Program-made: the position numbers and the translations under genes
The notes under the pieces: generated by a model
The model's input: only the letters and a program-made list of their open reading frames with translations
What the model was told of the DNA's origin: nothing
Databases searched by the model: none
Assembly: GCA_026120185.1 (NCBI GenBank)
Contig: JANUWF010002421.1
Coordinates: forward strand, 1,798,001 to 1,862,000
Direction of reading: 5' to 3'
DNA: 64,000 nt
Source of the DNA: Voacanga thouarsii
Lineage: Eukaryota > Streptophyta > Magnoliopsida > Gentianales > Apocynaceae
In this document: in pieces, positions 46,634 to 59,302 of the stretch
Numbering within the stretch: the first letter of the stretch is position 1
Layout: each line of letters begins with the position of its first letter

Positions 46634-48203
46634 ACAATTCTTTTGTAATTTCATGTGATTCCTCATACATTGGTTTCTAGAGTTCATGTACGCCTCGTGG
46701 TTAGAGACATAGGATCATGTATTCTATTGGTTTTCCTATCATTCTTTCTGGTTTTAAGTAGATTCGTTGTACGCCTCATGGTTAGAGGTATAGACACTTG
46801 TAAAGACATGCTTTTATGCCTAGTTTTCCATTTCTTTTAATCTATAAATTTTAGGGACTAAAGAACGTGATTGCTGGAATTGTTGAGGGGAAAAAAATTA
46901 CTAAAAAGTAGGATTTTTCTAGAAATCGGTGAACTCAGAACCAACCCGGCGCCAGGTGGCCCGATTAGACTAGGCGCCAGGTTCACTCTACCCAACTAGA
47001 GGTTTTGGAGAAACAGAACAAACCCAATGCCAGGAGGGCCCAATAGACTAGGTGCCAGGTCTACTCTGTCCAGAGATGGATGCACACAACTTTGTCTAAG
47101 AAAAAGGAGAGCACTGGTGAAGTTCTGTAACTCAATTTTTCCTTGATGTAATCATGTTTTGAAACCATTGTATGAGGTTAATTTTCTGCAATAGTTTTAT
47201 TTATCTATGGATAAATAATTTGCATGAAAATGAGTAGTAAAGGATGGAACCACCTTAGGATTAAACAAGATCATTAATTTTTAATTAATGATGTTTAATC
47301 CATTGTTTGGTTACTTAGGAATAAATGAATAGTTTAAGTATGAAAAAATTTACTTTTGTTATCATGCTTATTTCATTTTTGTGATCAAATGCGCAAGTTC
47401 TTGTAAGACCAAAGTCTCACTAGATAGAATGGTTTTTGATAAAATATTTTTATCTAAGAAACTTTAAAATAAAAGAGTTCACGGTTGATTCTCTTAAAGG
47501 GTTTAATCCTTGATATAGAGAATAATGTTGGACTTAAGGTTATTTAATAAAGTTTTGCTTAGTTATTAACATAGAATAGTAAAATAAATTTATAATTTAT
47601 TCTCTCCTAGGATTTAATCCTTGGCAAAGAGAATAATGTTGAATTTTAGCTTTTTACTAAAGTTAATAAAACCATAAGATTATAGAAAATATTTTTGGGC
47701 CTAAAACTCTATTTTCAATAAAATGTTAAATGGGAGAGGGGTTCCAATGACCCCATGGCTTCCATCACAACTCTCATTAGAGATAGTGAATTTTGCTCGT
47801 GTCATTCTGAGCATGACCCCCTATAGGATGGATTTTCACAAGTATCTAAAACTAATGGAAGAGTAAAATTAAAAGCTTAGGATATTTGCTAGGATTAACC
47901 AACCTACGTTGGAGGTTTTTAGCACTAGATTGCTCGTAGGTGGTGTGAATCAATGGCCATCCTATCGGTGAAACTTTTTCTAGACCATTACCTATTTAGG
48001 AAGTTTTGATTTGTGATGGTTATACACTTAACTTAAAATGTTATTAATCTTTCTACGAACCTCTGTTAGCTTTTCTAAGAGCTAAACTATTTATATTATT
48101 GATAATAATTTTAAGAGTTATCTATTATCAAAGAAAAAATATAAAGAATGTGCATTTTTATTTCTTGCAAACTAAATAAATGCTTTTTCGCAATATTTCA
48201 TAA
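46634..48203 (+). other. copia leader with internal duplications
   Basis: Non-coding region before gag. It contains a block repeated with an 81-bp period (GTACGCCTCGTGGTTAGAG at 46688 and a near copy at 46769), a GC-rich cassette at about 46930-47085, and a diverged 111-bp tandem duplication from 47488. From about 47580 it aligns with the leader at 12420-12840. The ORF 46655-46840 lies in the duplication and is not supported. Confidence 0.75.
47488..47700 (+). repeat. diverged tandem duplication, period about 111 bp
   Basis: Units start at 47488 and 47599. Each has ATTCTCT followed by TTTAATCCTTG and AGAGAATAATGTTG. The other copia leader (about 12440) has a single related unit. Confidence 0.7.
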
Positions 48204-49053
48204 ATGTTTGGTTTTAGTCCATTGTCAATCATTCTCAAGGAGAATAAGTTGACATGCCTAAATTATATGGACTAGAAGAGGAACCTGAATATAGTACTCA
48301 CTGCTGAGGAGTACAAATATGTTCTTACGTATCCCTATCATAAGATTGAGGAAGAATCCACTGATCAGGAGCAAGAGGCTGAGAAGGCATGGAAGAAAAC
48401 TAATGAGATGGCTAAGTGCTATATGTTGGCTTCCATGTCTAGTGTGCTCTAATCTAAGCATGAGCACATGGCCACTGCGTATGACATGAAATTGTCATTG
48501 CGTACCATATTTGCAGACAAGAGCCGGCCCGTAAGGCAGGAAGCTCTTAGGGCAATCATGAATACTTGGATGGCTGAGGGGGCATCAGTTCAAGAGCATC
48601 TACTCAAGATGATTGCCTACTTCGAGGAGGCCGAGGTACTAGGCCTAACGATAGATCCTAAGAGCCAAATTGACATAGTTTTTAAAACTCTACTTCGATT
48701 CATATTCTCAGTTCAAGTTGAACTATAATATGAACAAGTTGGATATGAATCTCACAGAGCTTATGAAAGAGCTTCTTCTTCTTCTGGTAGAGAAAATCAT
48801 AAAGCCCGTGTCAAAGGTTTAAGTCTCTCGTTCTACTTCTTCTTCTGGAATTAAAGCAAAGCCTAAGAAATTCAAAAAGAGGAAGGTCCAGAACAAGACA
48901 AAGGCCCATCCCAAAGCATCTAGTCAGGCCAATCCTAATAGGATGCCCAATGGTAAATGCTTCAAGTGTGGCAAGAAGGGGCATTGGAAGAAAGATTGTC
49001 TGGACTTCTTAGCCAAGTCTAACTCAGGTATTGCTCTATACTTAGAGTCTAGA
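48204..49053 (+). pseudogene. copia gag, truncated
   Basis: It starts at ATG 48204 (MFGFSPLSIILKENKLT) with a stop soon after. The open piece 48468-48728 reads AYDMKLSLRTIFADKSR and QEALRAIMNTWMAEGASVQEH, typical of copia gag. After a frameshift comes MNKLDMNLTELMKELL, a lysine-rich spacer and a complete CCHC knuckle CFKCGKKGHWKKDC (48958-48999). The frame ends at about 49053, where an inverted LTR-like sequence begins, so protease and all of pol are missing. It is better preserved than the copy at 13066. Confidence 0.88.
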
Positions 49054-50576
49054 ACAAAACCAGAGAGAATAGTAGGTGAAGAAGCTAAAACACTTGGTTG
49101 AGATAAGTTTTCTCAGTCTGTTCCACCATATCAGAGCCCCAATAGCTTTAAAGAATTCAAGATAATTTCCAACTCTATCATCTGAGCTCTTATCTAGGAG
49201 TTCAAACAATTAAACCAGACTAATATCACAACCAACTCCCAAACCAGTTAGCCTAAAACTCTACAGGTTCAAGCCTAGACTATTGGACCCTAGTCTAAGC
49301 TATTGGGCCGAATTAATTATTTAAACTATGACCAAATAAATGGCCCAATAGTTAATTATACAACCCAAATAAACCTGTCCAATACAATCATCTTAGTTTA
49401 GGCCCAAGTTAATTCTATTTATTCAAACCGGGCTCAAGCCTTGAACTATTAATTAACCTACTAAACTAATTAATCAATTCTCTCTTTGGACCTTTTATTT
49501 TATTCTAACCCAATAAATAAACCAGGCTACCTGAATAAAATAAAATTTATTTTATTTAAGACCAATTCCTCATCCCAAACCTATCACAACTTATGGGCTA
49601 TTCCAAAGACCAAAAGACATATTGCATTAGCTACTAAAATGACCAAAATACCCTACTATAGAAATAGCTTTATTTTACATTTTAAATATTTTCTAATATC
49701 ATCATAAGGAAATATTGACTCCAAAGACAATGCTGCATGTAGCAAAGTCTCCAACCTACAGGTGTTATGACAAATATACCCCTCAACGTAACGTTGTACA
49801 TTCAGAGAGGAAGAATGTACTAACACCTCTCTAAATGACATCTACCATCCTTAGACTTCTAGTCCAATGATCCATGACTTCTTGCAATATTTCCGCTTTC
49901 CAATGAAGCTGCCCTAAAGTAAACATCCAAGTCTTGTTTACCAAAGCCCTAGATTATTAAATCATTCGAACAATCACAAGGGGCAATATAGCATAGAAGC
50001 TATCTTGTACAAATTTGTCTTAACTAACTAGTCATATATACCCAATATACAAGTATATTGGTCCTACAGTAGAACCTCAACTATAGTATATCAAAGCATA
50101 CACTTCCTGCTTTGCCAGACCACTAATCCATACTCAAGCCGTAGGATATAAGTCCACGTTGTAGTAGTAGTAGTCTGGATTTCAATCATGTAGTACTTTT
50201 AGAAACCGCTACTACAAGTCCAGTTCTACGTATTCGAAATATGCTTATGTTATGAAGTGAGAGGACTACTCACTGGCTAAAGGTGAGCCATTCCCCACCT
50301 AGAATTCATAATATAATAACCTTATCATGATGAGATTCCCATTCTTATCATTCAATTAAGAATAACAGGTTATATGTTAAGGAACCCATGATCCATACTT
50401 TACTGTGAAAGACCTTTATTCACATAGATCATTTACTTAAATACAATAGGTCTTTTCCAGTGATAATATACATATATTAAAATGCGAAAACATAAATAAT
50501 TTATGAGAATAAAATTTTTATTAATTTAATTAAAATTACATCAAAAATACAGTCTTGACAGGCATACATTCCAACA
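49054..50576 (-). mobile_element. inverted copia-like LTR (family F), truncated
   Basis: The + strand right end is GGCATACATTCCAACA, the reverse complement of TGTTGGAATGTATGCC. The sequence is related to, but diverged from, family A. Its left end joins copia gag at 49053 at the point where it also resembles 30665; compared with 30297-31455 it lacks the last part of the LTR. No target duplication is seen, so the junction may reflect rearrangement. ORFs at 49486-49841 are not supported. Confidence 0.72.
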
Positions 50577-50831
50577 TATTCATCATAATGATATCATATA
50601 GCATAGGCTAAATGTAGTAACGATAACCATTTCTTACAATCAAGTATATATGTGTCTATATATGTATATATATGTGTGTGTGTGTGTGTGTGTTCATATA
50701 CGTACTCGGATATTCCATAAAAATTATAAATAGTGAATATAACATGCTAAATCAAATAAAAGACATATAAAGATATTTTTCACGTAGCATACACCACATG
50801 CAATCATAGGGGCATTCCAAACAATCATCCA
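50577..50831. other. unassigned AT-rich stretch with TG microsatellite
   Basis: AT-rich sequence between two LTRs. A (TG)10 run lies at 50673-50692, preceded by TATG-rich repeats. Nothing else is recognised. It continues at 55117 once the solo LTR is removed. Confidence 0.6.
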
Positions 50832-53180
50832 TGTAACACCCCGCTACCTAGGCCCAACAGCGTCGGGGATGTCACCCCGTCCAAAGGACAAATGGTCTTT
50901 ATAACTAGGTCACACAGTCAAAATAATAGAATAAAAACAATACTTCAAACTTCAAACTTATTACAAACCAAGAATTTAAAAATAAATCCAAAATAAAAAC
51001 TGTTCACTCTCAACTCCCAAAATATTACACAAAATAAATATCAGAAAATCTTCCAAGGTAGGCAACAACTAGCTACTCATCCCCACAGCAAGATTGACCT
51101 GAAATCATGGTAAAAAGGGTGATGAGATAAAAATATCAGTAAGTCCATGTGTGCTTTGAGTGTCCAGTGAAAACAGTTCGTGAATACAAAGTGTAAAATC
51201 TTCATATGAGAAATACTGGCAAGCAATAAACAATGGTCATGATCAAGAGTGGTGTTTTGGTTTTTCCCAACCATACATGAATAATAAAATTAACCACTCA
51301 ACAAGGTAGTCATGGGTTACCACACGTTGGGCCCCATAACCATACAATGGTCAGAATGCCACACTTTGTGCAAACTGACAAAAAGTAGATGATCGGGCTA
51401 CCAGGCGAGATACTCCTCCATCTCTACACCCAAACAATACTGGGTGTCTATTTCGATAACACACAGTCCACTTGATTGAAAATTGCTAGCTCGGATCGGC
51501 ACGACCTACTGAACTAACATCTTATTCGAGAAGGACTTACCCCCTCAGAGGTGGCCACCTACTGAGAGACTTACCCTAACCCCTCACAGACTAGTCCTAA
51601 CAGTCCACCCTTATTGAGTACTCAACGTCATTTATCCCACTTAGGGAAAAATGAATAAAACATAGCTCCACTTGAAAATGACAATTAAGAATTTCCAAAG
51701 TTTGGGACAAAGTTGGTTTTAGAAAGAGTTTAGAGTTTGAGTAAAACTGCTTATTATTTTTCAAATAATTTGTTTGACTGATATGAGATAAGAGACAATC
51801 CTCAATCGCCTTTACAGAAGTGAGTGTCCATGCACTCCACATTTTGCTTGCCATAATAACTATTTTGCATCAAATAAGTTTTATGCAGGAGCTTACATAA
51901 TCCTTGCACAAAATAAAGGTCTTCAACAGCTGACCTAACCCCGCCTAGGTTAAACATGAGTCATAATTAAACTCAAGCCAAAATTCACTTTTACAATTAA
52001 TCCTAGCTCAACTTACTACAACCATGACCCTAGTGTCCCAAGCTTTAAGGCCAGATAATAAAAAAAAAAGTTTATAAGCTAAGTCTAGTCTAATATTAAA
52101 ATAATGAGGGGTTTGGGAAATAGGTACAATAAGAAGAAGGTTAATCTTGCTGAAAATAGATTAGAGTTTATTTGATGAAGGGTCCTAGGTCCTAGATAGT
52201 ATTATTTAAAATAATAATCTATTAATAATTGATTGTTAGAAAATAATTGGTAACTAAAATTAGTTGAAAGTGAATTTTAATAGGTTTTGATTAAAAGACA
52301 ATAAATAAATTTTGATAGTATTTATGAATATAAGACTTACAAAATTAATATTTTACCTATTATGAATATTTATATAAAAGGCTTTATTATTATTTTCTAT
52401 ATATTTTATTTTATATAAAATCTATATATATTTTATTTCTTTAATAAAAGCTATCATTTATTTGACTAAAATATCGCTATTTTATATAAGCGACCAAATC
52501 CACATATTCCTAGGGTTTTCGAAATTTACTAGAAGAAATTATAGCAATAATCATTTTATTAATGAAACAAAGTTAGCTTAGGGACAACAAGGTCATGATC
52601 ATATTTCTATTGCTAACCATAATCATGAACATACACTCCACACCAATTCATCAAATCATGAATAAAGGCATAGATCTAAATTTACCAAGGCATGATCCAA
52701 ACTCTACTAACATAAACATATTCATGGCTTTAACAATCATACATGAACATAAACCCTATTCACCAAAGGTGACATAATCTCTAACATGCTTGATCACATA
52801 TACCACCCACGACATGGAGAGCATGAAACAAAACCCTAAAATGCCAAACAATCAACCAAGACAAATCGTCTCATGCAACAATCCTATCTCCATCATACAA
52901 ACACATTTATTCATGCTTCAATCTCAACTCCTTCACAACAACACATGCTCAAACCCTAATCATAATCCATCTCCTTCCAATATCATCCTAGAGACATGAA
53001 TCTAGAATTTAAAGAGAAGGTCGAAGAGGCTTACTTGATTGATGACTACCTTGGAGTAGTTTTAAAGGAATCCTTACTCTTAGGAGGCTTGATCCGTCCA
53101 AGAGAGAATGAGAGAATATGGCCATGGTTGAAATAACCATTCGGCTGAGAGAGAGAGAGAGAGGAAAATAGAGTTCATTA

Positions 53181-53181
<1 letters not shown>

Positions 53182-53216
<35 letters not shown>
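53182..53216. repeat. (TA)n microsatellite
   Basis: About 17 uninterrupted TA units within the family-C solo LTR. It is close to a GA run and absent at this length from the copy at 23418. Confidence 0.9.
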
Positions 53217-53219
<3 letters not shown>

Positions 53220-54810
53220 TTAGGAGTTGAAGTTGAGTGAAGATGGAGATGATTGATCATGCTTACCTTAAAGGTGCTCTTGAGCTATCAAGAAAATTCT
53301 GGTTTTTTATCCAAAAGAGAGACTTGGATTTCAGTATTTGATGTTAAAAATTGCAGAACTGGTTTCAAGGGGTTGGGTAGGTGTGATCTGGAGTTTTTTG
53401 AAGAAGATTGAAGTAGTTTTGGTGGCCTTAGGCATGAGGAGGGTAGTAGGTGTTCTTGGTGTTCTTGAAGGTTGGTGAGAATAGAGAGAATTTGGTTGAA
53501 GCTGGCCAAAATTCTGTGGGAAGGAGTGGCCGAATTGCTTGTAGGGTTTTTGGCAATTGGATTTCAGATTTGAGAGGAAAAGGAAATCTGGTTGTTTGAA
53601 ATCCAAAAAGAATATTTTAGGGAGTCAATTTTGGAAACAAAATATGGTAAGAAGATATTGGTTAATGGAGAGCTTTTGGAAGCTGTAATGGCCGGCTGGT
53701 TGGCTAGGGTTTTTGCTAGAATAAAAGCTTTTTGAAGGAGCTTAATGGTGGCTGAAAATATGATGTTCAATGGTGAAGGGATTTCTAGTTGTTTGGGGGA
53801 TGATTTATGCAGTTTACTGAATATGTTTGTTGGAATTTTGGTCTTCAATCAATGGCTTGATTAGAGTGATTGATGGAGATATTTTAGGACAGCCATGGGA
53901 CTGGTTTTCAAGCAGAATGCTGGGGAAGATGACGAAGCTCAATTCATGGCTATTCAAGGGAAGTTTGTATGGAAAAATAGTGGAGGTTTCGAACAAGGCT
54001 GAAGAAGAAACAAGGTTGGAAAATTCCTGAATAGATTTTCACAAGTTGCTGGAAATTTCTGGGCAGATTTTGCTGCCATTTTCCAGTCAGCTTATAGAAG
54101 ATTTCAAGGGAATTTTCAGAGGCCTTTCAAGGTTGGTTTGCAGCCTTCTTTATGGAGGAAAAACGAGGTTAAGTTGCTGGGTGAGAAACTGGAAGAAACA
54201 GCTTGGTTTTGGCTCACCAATGCTGCGAAAATTGTCTAGAAAAATTTCTGATTTGCACAGATTTTTTAGCAGCTCAGTTTGGCTGGAATGTTCAGTCCCC
54301 AAGCTAAGTGAAATGGCCATTTTTCTGGCAGCATTTGGGAGGAAAATATGGCTGAAATATTCAACACTTGGACTGAACAAGAAGCTCAAAAAATTTCAGT
54401 TTACAACATGAAGAAAATGAACACAGCTAGGTTGGAGGTTTTGAAGGTTCAACCATGGAGATTAATTCTCTTGGGAACCTCCCAAAATCCTCCCCATTTT
54501 CGGCCACAAGATAACTCATTCATAGCCATTTTCAAAACCTAAATCTCACAGAACCTTGCTGAAATTTTCTGTAATAAAATTGGCTTGAATAAATTAATTA
54601 ACATAATTGATTAAGAATTAAGGAAAGCTAGAGAATCAAGAAGGGTATGAAACCCTTAGAAATTTTTGTTGGACACAAGAGTAGGATTAGGACTTTCCTA
54701 TCATGTCTCCCCTAGGACAATACTCCTACTCTTCCCTAACTCATGCAAGGACCGAAATATAGCCTACCTAACCAAAAATAAAATTTAATCTTACTAAAAC
54801 ACCAATGATG

Positions 54811-54864
54811 GGATTTGAACTCAAGACCTCAAGAATTAATTCCTAAGCTCTAACCACTAAACCA
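54811..54864 (-). other. tRNA-like A-box/B-box module in LTR
   Basis: On the minus strand TGGTTTAGTGG (54864-54854) and GTTCAAATCC (54820-54811) are 44 nt apart start to start, 252 nt from the LTR 5' end. A T-run follows about 30 nt downstream. Confidence 0.62.
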
Positions 54865-55116
54865 CAACAACTCTTGTTCTAATTTCTTTTCCCAAATATT
54901 TTTCCTATGTGATCCTCAAGCTATCTCCCTATTTTCACCTCAAGAAAAAATTACCATTTTGCCCTTCTTACTCAATAAACACAATTAAGCCTTCTAGACT
55001 ATAAACACATATCTAAAGTACATAAAATCATACAAAAATACATTTATGCATGTAAGAAAATATGATGTGCATCCCAACCCCCTTACTCTAAGGTTGGTTT
55101 CAACTGGGGTTTCACA

Positions 55117-55238
55117 ATCCCATTATACACACATAATTAGCAAGCACAACATAAAATCATAAAAATCTTCAAAGTACAGATATCAAGATCCTAGATCCTA
55201 ACTAAAATCATCATTTCTAAATTCTTGCTCCTATCTAC
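55117..55238. other. unassigned AT-rich sequence
   Basis: A short stretch between the solo LTR and the hAT remnant. No feature is recognised. Confidence 0.5.
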
Positions 55239-57616
55239 CAGTGGCATGTGGGTCGGGCCCTACGGATTCAAGTTGTGTCGTGGCCCGACCCTTGGGCCAT
55301 GGGGGCTGATCCTGCCTCTACGTGGGTCATGCCGATCTAAGCCCTGGACCAGCACAACCCAACCACTAGGCTTGCAGGCTAGTCTGTGGGCCTCCCTTTT
55401 CCATTGTTTAGTTTTTTCTTCTTAATTTGTTCAAAAATTTTAATATGCTTTTGTTTTTAAATTTGTTTATTACTTAAGAATACGATTGTTTAAAATTATA
55501 AATTAAAAAAAAAAAAACTGCCTTGTAGTGGTGGGGAGTTTGGCTTGGTAACTACCGATTTTATTAATTAATAAAATAAAAGTATGTAAAAGGGAGACTT
55601 GATACCTAAACCTTTTAAAAATATTACAATGGTTAAATTTTTAACATAGAATAAATATTATAAAAATAAAATTAAATAATTACATAATATTACTTATCCT
55701 TATTATTCAAAATACTAACTATTTGGTTTACCCATTTTTTCGTCTGAGTCTTCATCAAGAATCCATAAACTAGGCATCCTATCCTCAGCTATGAACTAAC
55801 TGCTACAACAAATTAACATATCTAAAGTATGAGAAGCCAATCAATATCTTCTTTTATCAATCTTTTATCAATTACTTGAGTAGTCTTATTAGAGACGCTT
55901 TCCAATGGCACTGTGAAGATAGGTGGTGAAAAAAGATCACGTGTCATTTTGGATAAAATTGGATATTCATTTACATGATCCTTTCACCAACCACAAATGT
56001 CAAAATGTTATTCCTCATTTTCTACTAGAGGTTGTATCTCGTAAATTGCCATCTCACTATAGGTGGTAAAATCTTCTTTAAACACTTCATGATAGCCCAT
56101 GGATTAAATTTTGATAAAATCGAAGAGGTAGATCTTTGTAGTGGTTGAAATTGACCGCTAAATGATGATGATGAATCTTTCCTACTTATAATACCAAAAC
56201 TAGAATAAGAAGACTCAAATTTATAAAAGTTATATATCTCAAAAATAGATCTTTAGTCGTTTTATCATTTATGTCTTTTATCATAAGTTGCCTAAACGTC
56301 GAAGATTTATCAAAAATCTAATGTTTCGAAAAGAAATTCTATAAGATTATGAAATCCAGGAGTTTTTACTTGGGTAACTAAACAAAATCCCATACAATAT
56401 AAAATCGAAATATCTTCGTAATATTTCTCAAACATACTTTTCATAAAATAGCAATATTAGGGATACTCTATATAATAACAAAAAATATATGCTATCTTAG
56501 CAAGTGTCGAAAGAATATAATGAGTACTGGGATAATAAGATCCTATTAAAAGTTCAGTTATTTCTTTAAAAGTAATTAAAAATGTTGAAAGCGCAATACA
56601 ATTTTCAAAATGAACATCAGTGAATTGATGTTGAAAATTGTTACTATTACAAAATTTAATAAGTTGCTTTTGATAAGGTATAACACTCTCAAACATATCA
56701 AAATTTGAATTTCATCTAGTTTTACAATATAATCTAAAATTTTTAAAAGAAATATCTTATTCTCCACATAAAACCTTAAAATTTTTAAGTCTAATTGGAG
56801 AAATTTTAATAAATAAAACAATAATTTCTCTAATTGGAGAAGTTTTAATAAATAAAACAACATTTCTAATTATATTAACATTATCATCAATATATTTATA
56901 TCTTTCGTTAATAGATAAATTAAGTATATGGCAAGCACACCTAGTATAAAATGAAATACCATCTAACATAGGATTCATATTATTTTTCAAAATTGTTAAG
57001 GCATAATCATTATTTGAAGCATTTCAAAGGAAATAAAAATAATTTTATTTAACATCTTATATTCACTACATGTTTGAGTAAGCATTCTAGCAATACTACC
57101 ACCTACATAAGGATATACAAATAATTTAAAATAAATAGTTTCTTTTTGCACTAACTAATCATGATCGCCAATGGCATGCAATACACAAATAAGCCTCATT
57201 AGTAATTGTGGTCCAACTATCACAGTAAGAGCAAATTTTCAATTACAAGAATCAAACATAGAAATAAGACACTATTTCATCTCTTTGTATATCTTTATAA
57301 TGTTATTCTAGGAATCCTTTTAATTCACGGTTGACAATGGCATTGCATGAATTGTTCATAATGTGAATTTTTCAAAAAAGTAAAAGATAATATAGTTTTA
57401 ACAAGTATTTTAGGAAATCCAGTTCTAATTTTTTTATGGTTGTATTGAGAATTACCTATAATTTGACTTCTAGTAGTATGAATTTGTTGTTGTTTCAGTA
57501 GGTTTTCTAACCAATTATTATGTGACTTTTCATATGTCTAACTAATGTTCCCATCCTTCTTTCTTTCTTATGTGCATATATTGTCATACAAATTTTACAT
57601 ATTGCCCTATGATTAT
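55239..57616 (-). mobile_element. hAT-superfamily transposon remnant
   Basis: The left limit is set at a candidate terminal repeat starting CAGTGGCATGTGGGTCGG at 55239. It is followed by a GC-rich subterminal stretch (to about 55400) with repeated GGGCC and GGCCC words, a pattern common in plant hAT elements. A decayed transposase lies on the minus strand. The other end is cut by the Athila-type LTR at 57617. The possible 8-bp duplication, ctatctac before 55239, cannot be confirmed. Confidence 0.72.
55741..57600 (-). pseudogene. hAT transposase
   Basis: From 57600 downward the minus strand reads a BED-type zinc finger (CKICMTIYAHKK and then a R-H-M-K-S-H end). The central RNase H-like fold contains RCACHILNLSINERYKYID (in 56990-56757), a hallmark of plant hAT transposases. 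A degenerate C-terminal dimerisation domain near 55990-55800 resembles YPILSKM-RD and SVES-type signatures. Frameshifts and stops are numerous and the region is extremely AT-rich, so it is inactive. The overlapping ORFs 56457-56863 are pieces of this gene or of other frames. Confidence 0.8.
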
Positions 57617-59023
57617 TGATAGCGACTAAATTCATCACTAATTTTTTAGTTATTTGAGGCTAATTTGAGATACTATTGATGTAATATCTAGGCATATTTC
57701 TTCATTTTTGATATTTTGCTTATGAAAAGTGTTTTGGATGAAATTGTTCAAGAATTAGAAGATTTCAAGAAGAAATTGTGAAATTCTAGACTTGACCTGG
57801 AGGCTAGGTCAAGCTAAACAACCCGACGCCAGTTCTGCTCTAGAAAGGTAGAGCAAAAATAGGGCAAGCATTAAGGAGAAAACCAGAATACACCTAGCAT
57901 CAGGTTGGTCAAAGTGACTAGGCACTAGGTCTATTCTATTCAAAGGCGGTTTTGTGCGCGAATTTGGTATCTTTCAAATGATTTTTGGTATTTTCTAAAT
58001 TCTACTCGGATTAGACCTTTCAAGCCATTAATTTTGGTGTCAAGAAAGCTTATAAATACAAGAAAAACACAAGATAAATGTGTGAATCCAAGGATTAAAG
58101 TTGACAGTCACTCATAAGAAGAGGAGATTCATCAAATCAATGGGCATTATTCAAGAAGAAAAAGAAGGGCTTATCTATAAGTTATTTCTTTTAACCTTTG
58201 TTTTTCTTTTCTAGAATAATGATGTAATTAATGTTTTCATTGTAATTTGACATTGTTTTTGGGATTCATGATTTCTTGAATTAATTTAGACTTTTGATCA
58301 ATTAATTATTTGTCTTGGGATTTGATTACTTGTTTTTATTATGGAGTTGATTAATTGATTCTTGTTCTTAACTTGCTTAAAAAGGGATTGATAATGATTT
58401 CAATTAAATAATTTCATATTTGTTATCTCTTAACTTGTTTGAAAAATGGATTAATTGTTAACAAGTTAGGTAATCAAATATTAGTTTATGATTGCTATAA
58501 TAAGGATTCATTAACAAATTTCATGTTTTAAATCACATAGAATATAGGGGTTTATATGAGGATTGATTTTAATGCATCATTCGGATAAATTACTCAAGAT
58601 AAAATATGTTCACTAATTTAGCTAGAAGATAGTGATTCCATGGATTGCAAACGAAGTGAGTCTATTTTAAATCCTTCATGAGACCAAGATGACAATAGAT
58701 TGTGATATTAGCTAAGTGATTCATTATCATGTTTTAAAAAGTATTTATCTAAACTGTATATTCTTACATCCTTGAGTTGTATATATTTTTCTTTATTTTT
58801 CTTTTTATTATCTTATCACTTTATTGGATTGGTTAAATAATGAATGAAAAGTATTTAGTATGTACTTGTTCATTTGAGGATCGATACTTGTTAATTTCCT
58901 ATACTATTCTTGCGATGAGTATACTTACTCGGATGTGTAATTTGGGATTAATGTTTTAATTAAAACTTAGCTAGGGATGGATTTAAATTTAATAATTTTT
59001 ATACACCCAAAATTTACGCATCA
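57617..59023 (+). mobile_element. Athila-type (family D) 5' LTR
   Basis: It starts TGATAGCGACTAAATTC and ends TTTACGCATCA, directly followed by a tRNA-Asp-type primer site. Length is 1407 bp. It carries the GC-rich cassette at about 57830-57950 and a TATA box at 58051-58058. It interrupts the hAT remnant. The matching 3' LTR is not in the window. Confidence 0.9.
58051..58058 (+). promoter_or_regulatory. LTR TATA box
   Basis: TATAAATA inside GCTTATAAATACA, about 100 bp downstream of the GC-rich cassette. The same layout is seen in the LTRs at 9578 and 14614. Confidence 0.6.
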
Positions 59024-59029
59024 AGTTTT

Positions 59030-59047
59030 TGGCGCCATTGCCGAGGA
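59030..59047 (+). other. primer-binding site, tRNA-Asp type
   Basis: TGGCGCCATTGCCGAGGA, with two differences from the intact form at 60906. It lies six bases after the LTR end. Confidence 0.88.
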
Positions 59048-59302
59048 ACAATATCATAAAAGCTTGAATTTTGTTAATTTAACCATGTTTATATGTATAT
59101 ATGTCTATATGTAAATATGTATATTTGTTCCTTGTATGAATAAGTGCCATATTTTGTTATTTGTACAATTGTAATTTAATTCTCTAATTTCGTTGTATGT
59201 TGTAATTTGACTAACCCAATTCATAAGTGTGTAGTGATTGATTAACTTGTAAATTCTATAATCTCACTATCTTCTTTTCTCTATAGATCTAGCCCTTAGT
59301 GT
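59048..59302 (+). other. Athila-type leader
   Basis: AT-rich leader between primer site and the gag-like start. No ORF is supported. Confidence 0.6.

Larger units (their letters stand above)
50832..55116 (-). mobile_element. Tekay-like (family C) solo LTR
   Basis: The + strand starts TGTAACACCCCGCTACC and ends GGGGTTTCACA, colinear with 23418-27780. Flanks are atcca (50827-50831) and atccc (55117-55121), 4 of 5. Length is 4285 bp with no gag or pol motif. It has a (TA)n run at 53182-53216 and a tRNA-like module. Around 51500-51600 it differs from the other copy by replaced or strongly diverged sequence. ORFs at 53009-54542 are within the LTR and overlap on both strands. Confidence 0.88.

Noticed and set aside
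53009..54542. Cluster of overlapping ORFs of up to 121 aa
   Set aside because: They are inside a 4.3-kb solo LTR, on both strands, and are not conserved as frames in the copy at 23418.
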